This document shows, one piece after another, positions 1-8,076 of a stretch of DNA of 64,000 nt (the stretch's first letter is position 1; each line of letters opens with the position of its first letter). The notes beneath the pieces were generated by a model. That model was not told where the DNA came from. It searched no databases and saw only the letters and a list, made by a program, of their open reading frames with translations. The stretch is taken from positions 186,001 to 250,000 of the forward strand of contig NZ_AP022853.1 in NCBI RefSeq assembly GCF_011764585.1, in the 5' to 3' direction. This DNA comes from Sulfurimicrobium lacus. Its GTDB lineage: Bacteria > Pseudomonadota > Gammaproteobacteria > Burkholderiales > Sulfuricellaceae. Position numbers and translations under genes: made by a program.

Positions 1-735
1 ACAACCTTCGAAGTCGGTTTCACAAGCGAGGGTACAAAGCTGCTTTCACAAATACTGTCCAACAAGGATTTCGCCTATCCAAAGCCCATGAGCCTGATCA
101 AGGCGCTGGTGGGTCAAGCCACCGACAGTGAGAGTGGGCACATCGTGATGGACTTCTTCGCCGGCTCTGGAACGACTGGGCATGCCGTGTTAGCCCTTAA
201 TGACGAGGACAACGGCAACCGATCCTTCGTCTTGGTATCGTCCACCGAGGCCAATAAGGATGAGCCAGCCAAGAACGTGTGTCGTGACATTACCGCTAAA
301 CGTTTGCGCGCTGCAGTTGAGGGTTATTCCTATCGGGCCAAAACAAAAACCAACAAAGTGGGTGGCCTGGGCGGCGAGTTCGCGTACATGCGAGCCAACC
401 GTATACCGCGCGAAACGCTGGCCATCGACATCCGACATGATCAAATCTGGTTCGTGTTGCAGCAGATGCATGCGAACTCAATTTCACCATTCAAGAACGA
501 AACGCCTATCCAGATATTGGAAGGCGATGAGATTGGCCACGACATCCTGTATGTGCCCCAGTTGAATCAAGAAGCCATTGATGCCTTACGCACCCGGTTC
601 GACACCACATTAAAGCCATGCATCGTATATTCCTGGCAACCGGGCGTGGTGCGCCAGCGTTTCAACGAAAGCCAAATGAAGGTGGAGAAAATCCCTGATT
701 ACCTGATCGAACGTTTTGGGAGGGTCGATCTGTGA
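1..735 (+). CDS. mod: Type III restriction-modification DNA methyltransferase (Mod), 3' part
   Basis: The reading frame is open from base 1, so the N-terminus lies outside the window and about 244 codons are visible. The segment carries the S-adenosylmethionine-binding motif DFFAGSGTTGHA. In beta-class adenine methyltransferases this motif sits C-terminal to the DPPY catalytic motif, which must lie upstream of base 1. The stop codon overlaps the GTG start of the next gene by 4 bases (GTGA), which implies translational coupling. The downstream partner is a DEAH helicase with a PD-ExK nuclease, so the pair is a type III restriction-modification system in which Mod both methylates and provides sequence recognition. 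The rest of the C-terminus gives no further motif that I recognise. Confidence 0.88.
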   Translation, partial: TTFEVGFTSEGTKLLSQILSNKDFAYPKPMSLIKALVGQATDSESGHIVMDFFAGSGTTGHAVLALNDEDNGNRSFVLVSSTEANKDEPAKNVCRDITAKRLRAAVEGYSYRAKTKTNKVGGLGGEFAYMRANRIPRETLAIDIRHDQIWFVLQQMHANSISPFKNETPIQILEGDEIGHDILYVPQLNQEAIDALRTRFDTTLKPCIVYSWQPGVVRQRFNESQMKVEKIPDYLIERFGRVDL

Positions 736-3278
736 GCACACAAACCGTCCTGAAACGCTTTCAGCAAGAAGCGGCGGACAACGGCACCGCTATTCTTCGA
801 ACTTGCCTGACGGAACTCGCCAAGGTGCGCGGCACCGCTAACTACGCGGCCAACAAAAAACTTATTGTGGCCGATGTGGGCGCCTTACTTTTCGAGGCTC
901 CGACCGGCACGGGCAAGACACTGATGGCGGGCCATGTTGCGGAGAATATTTCCCAACTCCACAACATCGCGGGCTTGCCCAAGGTCGTCTGGTTCTGGAT
1001 CGCCCCGTTCTCCGGGTTAATCGACCAAGCCATCCGAACCATTCGCACTGAATTCGACACACTACGCCCCAAGAATCCAGCCACTGACCGCGAGCCCACC
1101 GACCTGAAATCGGGCGACGTGTTTGTCACCACATGGGCCAGCGTGGCCGTGGCCAACGAAGCCAGTCGCAAAGCTAGAACCAGCACGGAGGTCATGCCAT
1201 CAGTCGATGATTTGGTGGTCTACGCACGGGCACAAGGATTTGCCATCGGCGTGATTATTGATGAAGCGCACCACACTTTCCGTGGAGCCACGCAGGCGTT
1301 TGCGTTTTACAAGGAGGTGCTGTCACCCGAGTTGACCATCTTGGCCACTGCCACGCCGCGTGACAAAGATATTGAGACATTCACAAAAGCTACCGGTATC
1401 ACCAACCTCCGCCGAATCACCGTATCCCGTCAACAGGCAATTGATGACCGCCTGATCAAGGAAGGGGTGAAGGTTGCGGTGTTCAAAGCTCCCAATGATG
1501 TGCAGAGCCTGATTGACTTCAAGCGTACCGCCTTGAAGCAAGGCGTAGCAACACACAAGAAGTTGAAGCAAATCATCGCCGAGGCTGGACTCACCGTGAC
1601 CCCCTTGTTACTGGTTCAGGTAGATAGTGAGACAGGTTCGGTCGAACAAGCCACACAATGGCTGAAAGAGCTTGGCTTTCGAACTGATGGCGACAACAGC
1701 TTGATCCGCTCACACACCGCCGACGAACCAGACCCATATTTGTCCACAATAGCTGCTGACGAATCTGTTGAGGTACTCATCTTTAAGTTGGCCGTAGCCA
1801 TCGGCTTTGATGCGCCACGAGCATTTACCTTGGTGTCTTTCCGTCCCAGCCGTGACGAAGATTTTGGCGTGCAGATTGTGGGCCGTATCCTGCGGGTTGA
1901 TCGGCGACTGCAGATCGTAAAGAATCTACCTAACCAGCTAAATAACGGCTATGTATTCTTGTCTGACAACACCGGGCAAACGGGCCTGACTAGTGCCGCC
2001 CAGCGCATCAACGCCGTAAAAACCGAGCTGGCATCAGTTACGACCAACGTGGCCATTGTTTCAATCGGCGGCGATGAGCCTGCGGCACAATTAACCCAGC
2101 ATGGTCAAACCACGTTTCTAACCAGTAGCGGCCATGTGGGCGCTGCTGATTTGGGTGCAGATTCATTTACCTTGGGTGAAGAGATTTCCGGGGGGCGAGC
2201 AAGCTCAGCCATCGGTGGTCTTTGCGGCAGCCCGAGCCTTCAGGATGCTTTATTCGGCGAGTGGGGTTTGACCGTTACGGCGGGTTCCAATTCAACACCG
2301 ACCTCCAAGCCAGGGCCTGCGACGGGAAATTTCTCTTACCCACTGCGTTCCGATTTGGGGGCACCAAGGTCATTTCATCGAGCCATGTTGTCGCTGGAAA
2401 GCACCGATATTGTGAAGGAGATCGTGGGGCGCTTTCGCTTCGACGACGATGCGTTGCTCGTTGCCCAGCAAAACGCAGCCAAGATCATCATGGAAGAGGT
2501 TGAGATTTTCGGAAACCGCAAAGATCGTCCGGAAGAGATTCGAGCGGAATTGGCGCAAAGGGAAATTGATGCCCGAGCCCAACAGGCCCTGTTCAAAGCG
2601 GACGATTACGACGTTATCGATGTGCGCGTGTTGCACCAAGCGTTAATGGCTCAACTAACGAAAGAGATCGAGCACCGGGGAATCGACCACCTCTTCGACA
2701 CTGACGCAAAGGTCCGTTCCGGCCTGCACAAAATTTTGGCTCTGCGCCCCTTGCAGTTGAAGCGGGCCATTTCCGAGGCCGTTGCCAATCACACCGTCAG
2801 CGAAGAAGCCGATCCCATCCCGTCGGAAATGCGGTCTTTTATTGCGCTTGATCCGGCACGCCTCAACCTCTATGGCGTATTCCCGGATGACCTGAATACA
2901 TGGGAGCGCCCATTTGCAGAACATTTAGACGACGACCTTACTGGCACGGTGTTGTGGTGGCATAGAAATCCGCCACGCAAGCGCTTCTCTGTAGGCATGC
3001 CATTGCCAGGCCAACCCGATTTTTATCCAGATTTCATCGTCGGCGTGAAAGACAGAACACGTGGAAACGGTATTCTACTAATGGAAACCAAGCGAGTAAT
3101 CAACGACCAAGAACGCAACGCATTAGTGAAGGCTCAGGCCGAGCATCCCGACTATGCCAAGGTTATGATGATTTACTGGGAAGAAAAGCGGGACTGGCAA
3201 ATTGTGGAATACGACCCAAGAAACGACAAAAATTATTTAGATCGTGTCCTGCGCCCAGAGTTAATGGTGACATATTGA
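732..3278 (+). CDS. res: Type III restriction endonuclease subunit (Res), helicase-nuclease
   Basis: 848 residues, GTG start overlapping the stop of mod. Superfamily 2 helicase motifs appear in order: Walker A EAPTGTGKT near residue 55, IIDEAHH (DEAH) near 175, TATP near 205, and a motif VI-like stretch with VGRILRVDRR near 385. Near the C-terminus, FYPDF (about 765) and LLMETKR (about 785) fit a PD-ExK nuclease core. In type III systems Res uses ATP to communicate between two head-to-head unmethylated sites and then cuts. It is somewhat shorter than the roughly 900-1000 residues I expect for classical Res subunits, but all core motifs are present, so it is probably functional. The endonuclease spacing is less typical than the helicase part. 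Confidence 0.88.
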   Translation: MSTQTVLKRFQQEAADNGTAILRTCLTELAKVRGTANYAANKKLIVADVGALLFEAPTGTGKTLMAGHVAENISQLHNIAGLPKVVWFWIAPFSGLIDQAIRTIRTEFDTLRPKNPATDREPTDLKSGDVFVTTWASVAVANEASRKARTSTEVMPSVDDLVVYARAQGFAIGVIIDEAHHTFRGATQAFAFYKEVLSPELTILATATPRDKDIETFTKATGITNLRRITVSRQQAIDDRLIKEGVKVAVFKAPNDVQSLIDFKRTALKQGVATHKKLKQIIAEAGLTVTPLLLVQVDSETGSVEQATQWLKELGFRTDGDNSLIRSHTADEPDPYLSTIAADESVEVLIFKLAVAIGFDAPRAFTLVSFRPSRDEDFGVQIVGRILRVDRRLQIVKNLPNQLNNGYVFLSDNTGQTGLTSAAQRINAVKTELASVTTNVAIVSIGGDEPAAQLTQHGQTTFLTSSGHVGAADLGADSFTLGEEISGGRASSAIGGLCGSPSLQDALFGEWGLTVTAGSNSTPTSKPGPATGNFSYPLRSDLGAPRSFHRAMLSLESTDIVKEIVGRFRFDDDALLVAQQNAAKIIMEEVEIFGNRKDRPEEIRAELAQREIDARAQQALFKADDYDVIDVRVLHQALMAQLTKEIEHRGIDHLFDTDAKVRSGLHKILALRPLQLKRAISEAVANHTVSEEADPIPSEMRSFIALDPARLNLYGVFPDDLNTWERPFAEHLDDDLTGTVLWWHRNPPRKRFSVGMPLPGQPDFYPDFIVGVKDRTRGNGILLMETKRVINDQERNALVKAQAEHPDYAKVMMIYWEEKRDWQIVEYDPRNDKNYLDRVLRPELMVTY

Positions 3279-3535
3279 TTCAATGATAAGCAAATAACCA
3301 CAGGCGATTCCAAAACTTATCACTAGAGCCAATGCAAGTTCCCCGTGTCATGTGCGTCGCTTTGGCGACGCACATTTCCTCCGCACTGCCGCCATCGAAC
3401 TCAACAACATATATGCGAAAGCAATTCGCCATATGCTCCTCCCCTAATCTCCGCTTCCTGCAATCAGCATAAATAATTTATTGGCCTTCTCATCCTGGCT
3501 CATTCAGTGAGCCAGTTGGGCTTAATAATAAGCTC
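3279..3535. other. Intergenic stretch with two hairpins between res and the AAA+ operon
   Basis: No convincing gene is seen. Two perfect inverted repeats are present: 3350-3375 (11-bp stem, TTTG loop) and 3495-3515 (8-bp stem CTGGCTCA, 5-base loop). Neither is followed by a clear T-run. Base composition is AT-richer than in the neighbouring genes. The stretch probably holds the end of the res transcript and the promoter of the following operon. Confidence 0.5.
3350..3375. terminator. Perfect 11-bp stem hairpin downstream of res
   Basis: ATGTGCGTCGC, loop TTTG, GCGACGCACAT, starting about 70 bases after the res stop. The stem is strong, but the tract after it (TTCC) is not a good T-run, so it could be a factor-independent terminator of low efficiency, an RNA-stabilising structure or a protein site. 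Confidence 0.4.
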
Positions 3536-3706
3536 ATGGTGGACGAAACAGAGCGCCTATTTTTTGTTGGCCTGCCGACAGAAAATATTTGTGCCGCGTT
3601 CATCAATACGCTTGGTGAGATGACCACATTAAATAATGTGCATGCACGTGAACTGTACGCGCGGGCAAGTAAACAGGTTTGCAGCCCTTCACCGGCCTTA
3701 ACCTAA
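3536..3706 (+). CDS. Possible small protein, 56 residues, unknown
   Basis: An ATG-initiated frame of 56 codons (MVDETERLFFVGL...) ends 23 bases before the start of the AAA+ ATPase gene. No convincing Shine-Dalgarno sequence precedes it and no family is recognised. It could be a leader peptide or a small antitoxin-like gene, or a chance open frame. It is listed because the interval has no other gene and the frame is colinear with the operon downstream. Confidence 0.2.
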   Translation: MVDETERLFFVGLPTENICAAFINTLGEMTTLNNVHARELYARASKQVCSPSPALT

Positions 3707-3729
3707 ACAAATCCGAAAGGAGATTCGTT

Positions 3730-5319
3730 ATGGCTAAAAGTTATTCCAGCACCGGCTCGCCGCCCAGGCCAAAACCCTCGTTTGTTGATGGTTTTGAGCT
3801 TGCTGTTTTTGATCACTCGCGCTTGCTTCTCCCTTGTGCCCTTGTCACTGAAATCGCGGACGCACAGGGCCGGGAGCGGGAAGAGATCGCGGAAAAGGCG
3901 AAAGCCAAAAAAGCATCCCAAAAACCGCAGCCCTTTGACTACCGCGACCGCGCAAGTGGCGGCGATCTGGCCTGTATCCGCGCCGGCACCGAGCACGACC
4001 TGGAAGACGCTCAAGCGCTGGCCGTCAAAATGTTCAAGCGCACGAAATCCACATTCGACAGCGTTACCCTCGATTTCTCGCGTGACCTGTTTGTTGCCGT
4101 CGCCCTTTATTTTGTGTATCAGGAAAAGCATTGCACCTTTCCGCTCATGCTCGATTTTCTCACTGACAAGGCATGGGAGTCGGGACTGCAAATGCTTTGT
4201 GCGCTCGTAAATGGCAGTGGTGAATCGCCCGCAGCCACCAAATTCCTCTCGGATTTCCATTCCGGCACCCGAAAACTCGGTGAAAACACGGAAAGCATGA
4301 TCCAGCGCTGTGCAATACACTGGCGCGTCGCCTTTTCGCCGGTTGGCAAGCTCCCGAAGCTCAAGAAAACTGTGCGCGCAGTCCCGATCTTCCACCCGGA
4401 GGCTGTTGCCAAAGCACTTACTATGGTTGGCAATTTGCGTGAAGAACGCCGCGCCGGAGGCGAGCGCGTGTTAATGAACGCTCAGTACAATGACGGCCTG
4501 CGTACAGTACCGGACGCAAGGCAGGCAGGGGCAAAGTTGGAAGACGCCAAGAGCCAATTTGAGAATCTGGTGGAGCCCATCGCCAGGTTGCAGACCGATC
4601 TTGTCCTGGCCAGCGCCATGCGCCCGGAAGATTTCCGCATCACGCCGATTCTTCTTCTCGGAGATCCCGGCATCGGCAAAACCTTTCTGGCCATGCAACT
4701 GGCGGACGCCCTGGGTGTCAGTACCGACAAGATCAGCGCAGGCGGCGCGCAAGGCGGCTTCCAGATAACGGGATCACATACAAGCTGGCACACCGCCCGC
4801 CCCGGCTCATTGTTTTCCCTGCTGGCCGAAGGCAAGTCTGCTGCGCCGGTATTGGTGGTTGACGAAGTGGACAAAATCGCCAATTCGCAATATCCGGTTT
4901 TGCCGGTACTGCTAGACCTCTTTGAGCCGGATACCGCCGCCAACTTCAAGGATGAGTTTTTCGAAATGCAGTTCGACGCCAGCCGGGTAATTTTCATACT
5001 CACAGCCAATAGCCTGGAAGGCGTACCCGCACCTCTGTTGTCTCGGCTGGAGGTGTTCGACGTGCCGCGCCCGGAGCCTGAGCAGCGCTTGCGCATCATC
5101 GAGGATGCGGCTCGGCATTTGCGCCGGAAAACCAAAAAGCCGATTGAACTCGACAGGGACGTTTGCGAGCACTTGGCCGACCGCGTAGACCTCGACTTGC
5201 GCAAAACCACGCGCCTGATCAAAGAGGCTTTTTCCAAAGCGCTGGCAGCCGGCAAAAAAACCGCTCGCTTCGAAATGCCTAAAAAAGAAGGACGCCGCGC
5301 AATCGGGTTCGGGTGCTGA
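3730..5319 (+). CDS. AAA+ ATPase with Lon-like ATPase core, accessory operon
   Basis: 529 residues from ATG 3730, chosen because AAAGGAG at 3716-3722 sits 7 bases upstream; an upstream in-frame TTG has no such site. The C-terminal half is an AAA+ module: Walker A GDPGIGKT near residue 310, Walker B VLVVDEVDKI near 375, sensor 1 TANS near 424 and an arginine-finger-type LLSRLE near 437, in the arrangement of Lon-family ATPase domains. No Lon protease domain follows. The N-terminal half (about residues 60-150) has an IRAGTEHDLEDAQ stretch that reminds me of the segment after Walker A in TraG/VirD4 coupling proteins, but it has no P-loop of its own. An exonuclease gene follows after 3 bases, so the two are probably co-translated. 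Function is unknown; a role in defence or in a mobile element is inferred from context. Confidence 0.8.
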   Translation: MAKSYSSTGSPPRPKPSFVDGFELAVFDHSRLLLPCALVTEIADAQGREREEIAEKAKAKKASQKPQPFDYRDRASGGDLACIRAGTEHDLEDAQALAVKMFKRTKSTFDSVTLDFSRDLFVAVALYFVYQEKHCTFPLMLDFLTDKAWESGLQMLCALVNGSGESPAATKFLSDFHSGTRKLGENTESMIQRCAIHWRVAFSPVGKLPKLKKTVRAVPIFHPEAVAKALTMVGNLREERRAGGERVLMNAQYNDGLRTVPDARQAGAKLEDAKSQFENLVEPIARLQTDLVLASAMRPEDFRITPILLLGDPGIGKTFLAMQLADALGVSTDKISAGGAQGGFQITGSHTSWHTARPGSLFSLLAEGKSAAPVLVVDEVDKIANSQYPVLPVLLDLFEPDTAANFKDEFFEMQFDASRVIFILTANSLEGVPAPLLSRLEVFDVPRPEPEQRLRIIEDAARHLRRKTKKPIELDRDVCEHLADRVDLDLRKTTRLIKEAFSKALAAGKKTARFEMPKKEGRRAIGFGC

Positions 5320-5322
5320 CAC

Positions 5323-5829
5323 ATGCTGATTTTCTTCGACACCGAATTCACCGAGTTAGGCATTGACCCACGCCTTATCAGCATCGGTCTGGTGAGCGAG
5401 GACGGGCGGGAATTCTATGCGGAAATGTCCGACACCTACCGGGCCGCTGATTGCTGCGCCTTCGTCCACGAAGCCGTCTTGCCGCATCTGGAAGGCAGCG
5501 AGGCGCTCATGACCATGTACGAACTGACCCTGCGCCTTGGTGCTTGGCTCGAAGACTTCGAACAGCCGGTAAAGCTTGCGACCGACTCGATTTCATGGGA
5601 CTGGCCGTGGATACAGAAGATTTTTTATGTCACAGGCACATGGCCGGCCAATCTCGACGGCAAGCCGGAGGTGCTGTCCTTCAGCGCGGTCTTTGACGAT
5701 GCCATGGAAAAAGCTTTTGCGGACGGACTGCGCCGGCACCATGCGCTCGATGATGCGAAGGCCAACCGGCTGGGCTGGCTGGCCTGGATGGACGCAACCA
5801 AGGATACCGGGAGTGGACAAAATGAGTGA
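5323..5829 (+). CDS. DEDDh-type 3'-5' exonuclease / exoribonuclease
   Basis: 168 residues starting 3 bases after the AAA+ gene. The acidic motifs of the DnaQ/RNase T fold are visible: FFDTEFTE at the N-terminus (DxE), an Asp in DSISWDW near residue 87, and HHALDDAKAN near 140 (H-x4-D). The shortness and sequence style match the Rv2179c-like 3'-5' exoribonuclease family rather than the DNA polymerase III proofreading subunit. The gene overlaps the next one by 8 bases. Pairing an AAA+ motor with a small nuclease in an island next to a restriction system suggests nucleic-acid processing in defence, but RNA repair or turnover is equally possible. Confidence 0.8.
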   Translation: MLIFFDTEFTELGIDPRLISIGLVSEDGREFYAEMSDTYRAADCCAFVHEAVLPHLEGSEALMTMYELTLRLGAWLEDFEQPVKLATDSISWDWPWIQKIFYVTGTWPANLDGKPEVLSFSAVFDDAMEKAFADGLRRHHALDDAKANRLGWLAWMDATKDTGSGQNE

Positions 5830-6259
5830 CGATGAGATTAGACACATATCTGAGATATTCCCCACCTCGCTGGATAGCATTATCACAAAAAGGCGTGATG
5901 AAATCGAACTGCACCTGACGACTGCTGCCGAAATTGAGGAACTGCAGACCGATATTTTTACCGATCACGAGAAAGACACGATTGACGACTGGCGGTTAAT
6001 CACCATGGAGGGCCTACTTATTAACCAAAGGAGAATCATGCTGCTGGGTGACAGCAGAATCCTTGGGCACGCTTGGATTACCAGCCGGGTGCGACAAATC
6101 GACTTGCAACGCAACGTACTGGTCACAAGCAATTCCATTTACAAATTGGGCCTTAAAGGCGAAGGCGAGCCGAACATCCATCACCTCATAGCGGTGTGCG
6201 CAGCGCTGACACGCTGGGGTTCGGGCGAAGCCTTGGGCGTCACGCCTTTTTTCTATTGA
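5822..6259 (+). CDS. Conserved-looking hypothetical protein, 145 residues
   Basis: Start assigned at ATG 5822 (MSDDEIRH), which overlaps the end of the exonuclease gene by 8 bases; the frame continues open upstream but lies inside the exonuclease. The protein is mixed alpha/beta in character, acidic at the N-terminus, with no signal peptide or membrane segment. The stretch RQIDLQRNVLVTSNS and the C-terminal TPFFY carry no motif that I recognise. Operon position suggests it works with the AAA+ ATPase and the exonuclease. Function unknown. Confidence 0.65.
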   Translation: MSDDEIRHISEIFPTSLDSIITKRRDEIELHLTTAAEIEELQTDIFTDHEKDTIDDWRLITMEGLLINQRRIMLLGDSRILGHAWITSRVRQIDLQRNVLVTSNSIYKLGLKGEGEPNIHHLIAVCAALTRWGSGEALGVTPFFY

Positions 6260-6280
6260 AGTGAGCGGGGGAGAGGAAAG

Positions 6281-6439
6281 ATGAGTAGTGAAAACAAAAA
6301 GACCATTGAAGACGCCCTTGAGTTCGCGGACAAACTGACGGAAGGCGCAACCTTCTATGCCGGCAAGTGGGATCTGGAAGTTGTGCTTGCCATGCTGGCA
6401 GCCGAAGTGCGGCGTCTGAGAAGAGAAAACAAGTCATGA
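6281..6439 (+). CDS. Small hypothetical protein, 52 residues
   Basis: ATG 6281 follows GAGAGGAAAG, a good ribosome-binding site, and its TGA overlaps the ATG of the HAD gene (ATGA, 6436-6439). The product is probably one or two helices (ALEFADKLTEG, then AMLAAEVRRLRRE) with a basic C-terminus. The ribosome-binding site and the 4-base overlap argue that it is a real gene. No family recognised; it might be a small partner or adaptor of the neighbouring proteins. Confidence 0.6.
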   Translation: MSSENKKTIEDALEFADKLTEGATFYAGKWDLEVVLAMLAAEVRRLRRENKS

Positions 6440-6903
6440 TTCTCTTCCTTGATTTCGATGGCGTATTGCACCCTATCCGGTGCGTGGGCGGTATTGACGA
6501 GCCGCTGTTTTCCCGCGCCTCGGCGTTATGGGAAATATTGCGTACCTGCCCCGATGTTGAAGTCGTTTTCTCTACCTCTTGGCGCGACCTCTACAAGTTG
6601 GATGAAATGGTAACGCTCGTGACTCAGGGCGGCGGCGAGGACTTGGCGCACCGATTTGTCGGCGCTACGCCAAACCTTGAAGCCGAAGGCTTCTATGGTC
6701 GGCGGGATGTGGAAATACAAAGGTGGCTAGACGCCCATAACCATACCGGGCCGTGGCTGGCTCTAGACGACATTTCTGAACTGTTCGCAGGTAGGGAAGG
6801 CGAAGCTGGTAATTATGCCAATCTGCATTTGGTCGACCACCACACAGGGCTGACCGACGCGGACGTGGTTGCGATCATCGCGAGAATGGAGAGGCTGTCG
6901 TAG
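6436..6903 (+). CDS. HAD-fold hydrolase-like protein
   Basis: 155 residues from ATG 6436. The N-terminal LFLDFDGVLHP is a HAD motif I (DxD), STSW near residue 50 fits motif II, and LALDD near residue 113 fits the acidic motif IV. There is no room for a large cap domain. This architecture resembles the small HAD proteins found with RNA-repair ('Swiss Army knife') and defence modules, which would be phosphatases acting on nucleic-acid ends or nucleotides. It is the last gene of the tight operon that starts with the AAA+ ATPase. The specific substrate cannot be read from the sequence. Confidence 0.72.
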   Translation: MILFLDFDGVLHPIRCVGGIDEPLFSRASALWEILRTCPDVEVVFSTSWRDLYKLDEMVTLVTQGGGEDLAHRFVGATPNLEAEGFYGRRDVEIQRWLDAHNHTGPWLALDDISELFAGREGEAGNYANLHLVDHHTGLTDADVVAIIARMERLS

Positions 6904-7050
6904 TGGCGCACCACCAGGAACAAGATCGCCGGAGCCGTTTTGCGGTGACTCACGCCTAATCAGTATTTGAAGAACAGCGTCAAAAATACCAAAAGTACAA
7001 TCTATCTCTCATGTCATAATTCTGCTTTTTTCAAGGGATTCCAACAAAAA

Positions 7051-8076
7051 ATGAGCATTGAAAAAGCGCATGTTAGTTTCTACAAAATAACTCAATGTGC
7101 TTACTTCGCACGTGGTGATGAAACCTCATTATTTGGATCTGTTCAGGAAGTTCTTGAAGATTTGCAGGCATGGAGTGCCGGAAAAAAACTGATCGAGACC
7201 AAAGTCAGTGAGGTCATTGAATCCGACTCCAGCGGTAACACTTTTCTGCTGGATATTGAGACAAAGCAAGGAACTTGGCTAATCACTACGTGGAACGAAA
7301 CGGCATCCACTGACGGGCAAGTGGCTTCAGTTCAGGGCGAGTCGAATGTTGGTGAAGCGGAAATTCACATGAACGGCATCGCTGAAGGAAGCATTCCTGG
7401 CTACGCCACATATTTTTGGGTCATTCCTACAAGAAATATTTTTGCGAGTATCCGTTTCCAACATCCCTACACAGCGCAAAAACCCTTTCGTGCTTACGTC
7501 AACAAATTCATGGAATGTCATGGAAGACATGTTGTTGTAGGCGACCCTGAGCCAGAATCCGATTACCCAATCCTTGGTTATATCAATGCGACAGGAGACG
7601 ACCCTCGGCATGCATACGCACGATTCAGAACTGAGTTGTTACGTAACCCCGGTCAGAAGCAATTTATGCTCGACAATCTCCACAGAATTACGAAAATTGT
7701 TCGGAAGGAAACCCTGAATTTATCAGAGAGCGAGCACCTCTCACTCTGGCAAAAACTCTTACGACAGGCCAATCTATCTGCACCTCAAGCACTTCCGATT
7801 GAACCGCATATTAGTTATGACATTCCATTTCATCCAACAGTAGAAGATATCAACAATCTTTTTTTATCATGGGAAGAAAACACAGAGAGCGCATGGGATG
7901 ACTTTGGAGTAAGGATTTCAGGCGATCAAAATATACACTGGGTTAGCCATACATTTGCCAGGAAAGAGTTCGAATTAAACATTGAGCGCGACAATCCTGA
8001 GGTCGTGAATTCAGAGTCATTGATCGATGCCGTGTTGAACAACAAAAATCATATTTTGGCCGTAGTTCCATCGTGA
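7051..8076 (+). CDS. Unknown soluble protein, first gene of a two-gene cassette
   Basis: 341 residues from ATG 7051 (MSIEKAHVSFYKI), preceded by AAGGGA at about 12 bases; an in-frame TTG at 6967 is possible but has a weak context. There is no signal peptide or transmembrane segment. The N-terminal half appears beta-rich (ITTWNETA, ATYFWVIPTRNIFASI) and the C-terminal half alpha-helical. Codon use and base composition are AT-richer than those of almost all other genes in the window, a sign of horizontal transfer. The stop overlaps the start of a four-helix membrane protein by 4 bases (GTGA). No family is recognised. A sensor-plus-membrane-effector arrangement, as in Kiwa-type two-gene defence systems, is one hypothesis; homology to them is not claimed. 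Confidence 0.7.
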   Translation: MSIEKAHVSFYKITQCAYFARGDETSLFGSVQEVLEDLQAWSAGKKLIETKVSEVIESDSSGNTFLLDIETKQGTWLITTWNETASTDGQVASVQGESNVGEAEIHMNGIAEGSIPGYATYFWVIPTRNIFASIRFQHPYTAQKPFRAYVNKFMECHGRHVVVGDPEPESDYPILGYINATGDDPRHAYARFRTELLRNPGQKQFMLDNLHRITKIVRKETLNLSESEHLSLWQKLLRQANLSAPQALPIEPHISYDIPFHPTVEDINNLFLSWEENTESAWDDFGVRISGDQNIHWVSHTFARKEFELNIERDNPEVVNSESLIDAVLNNKNHILAVVPS

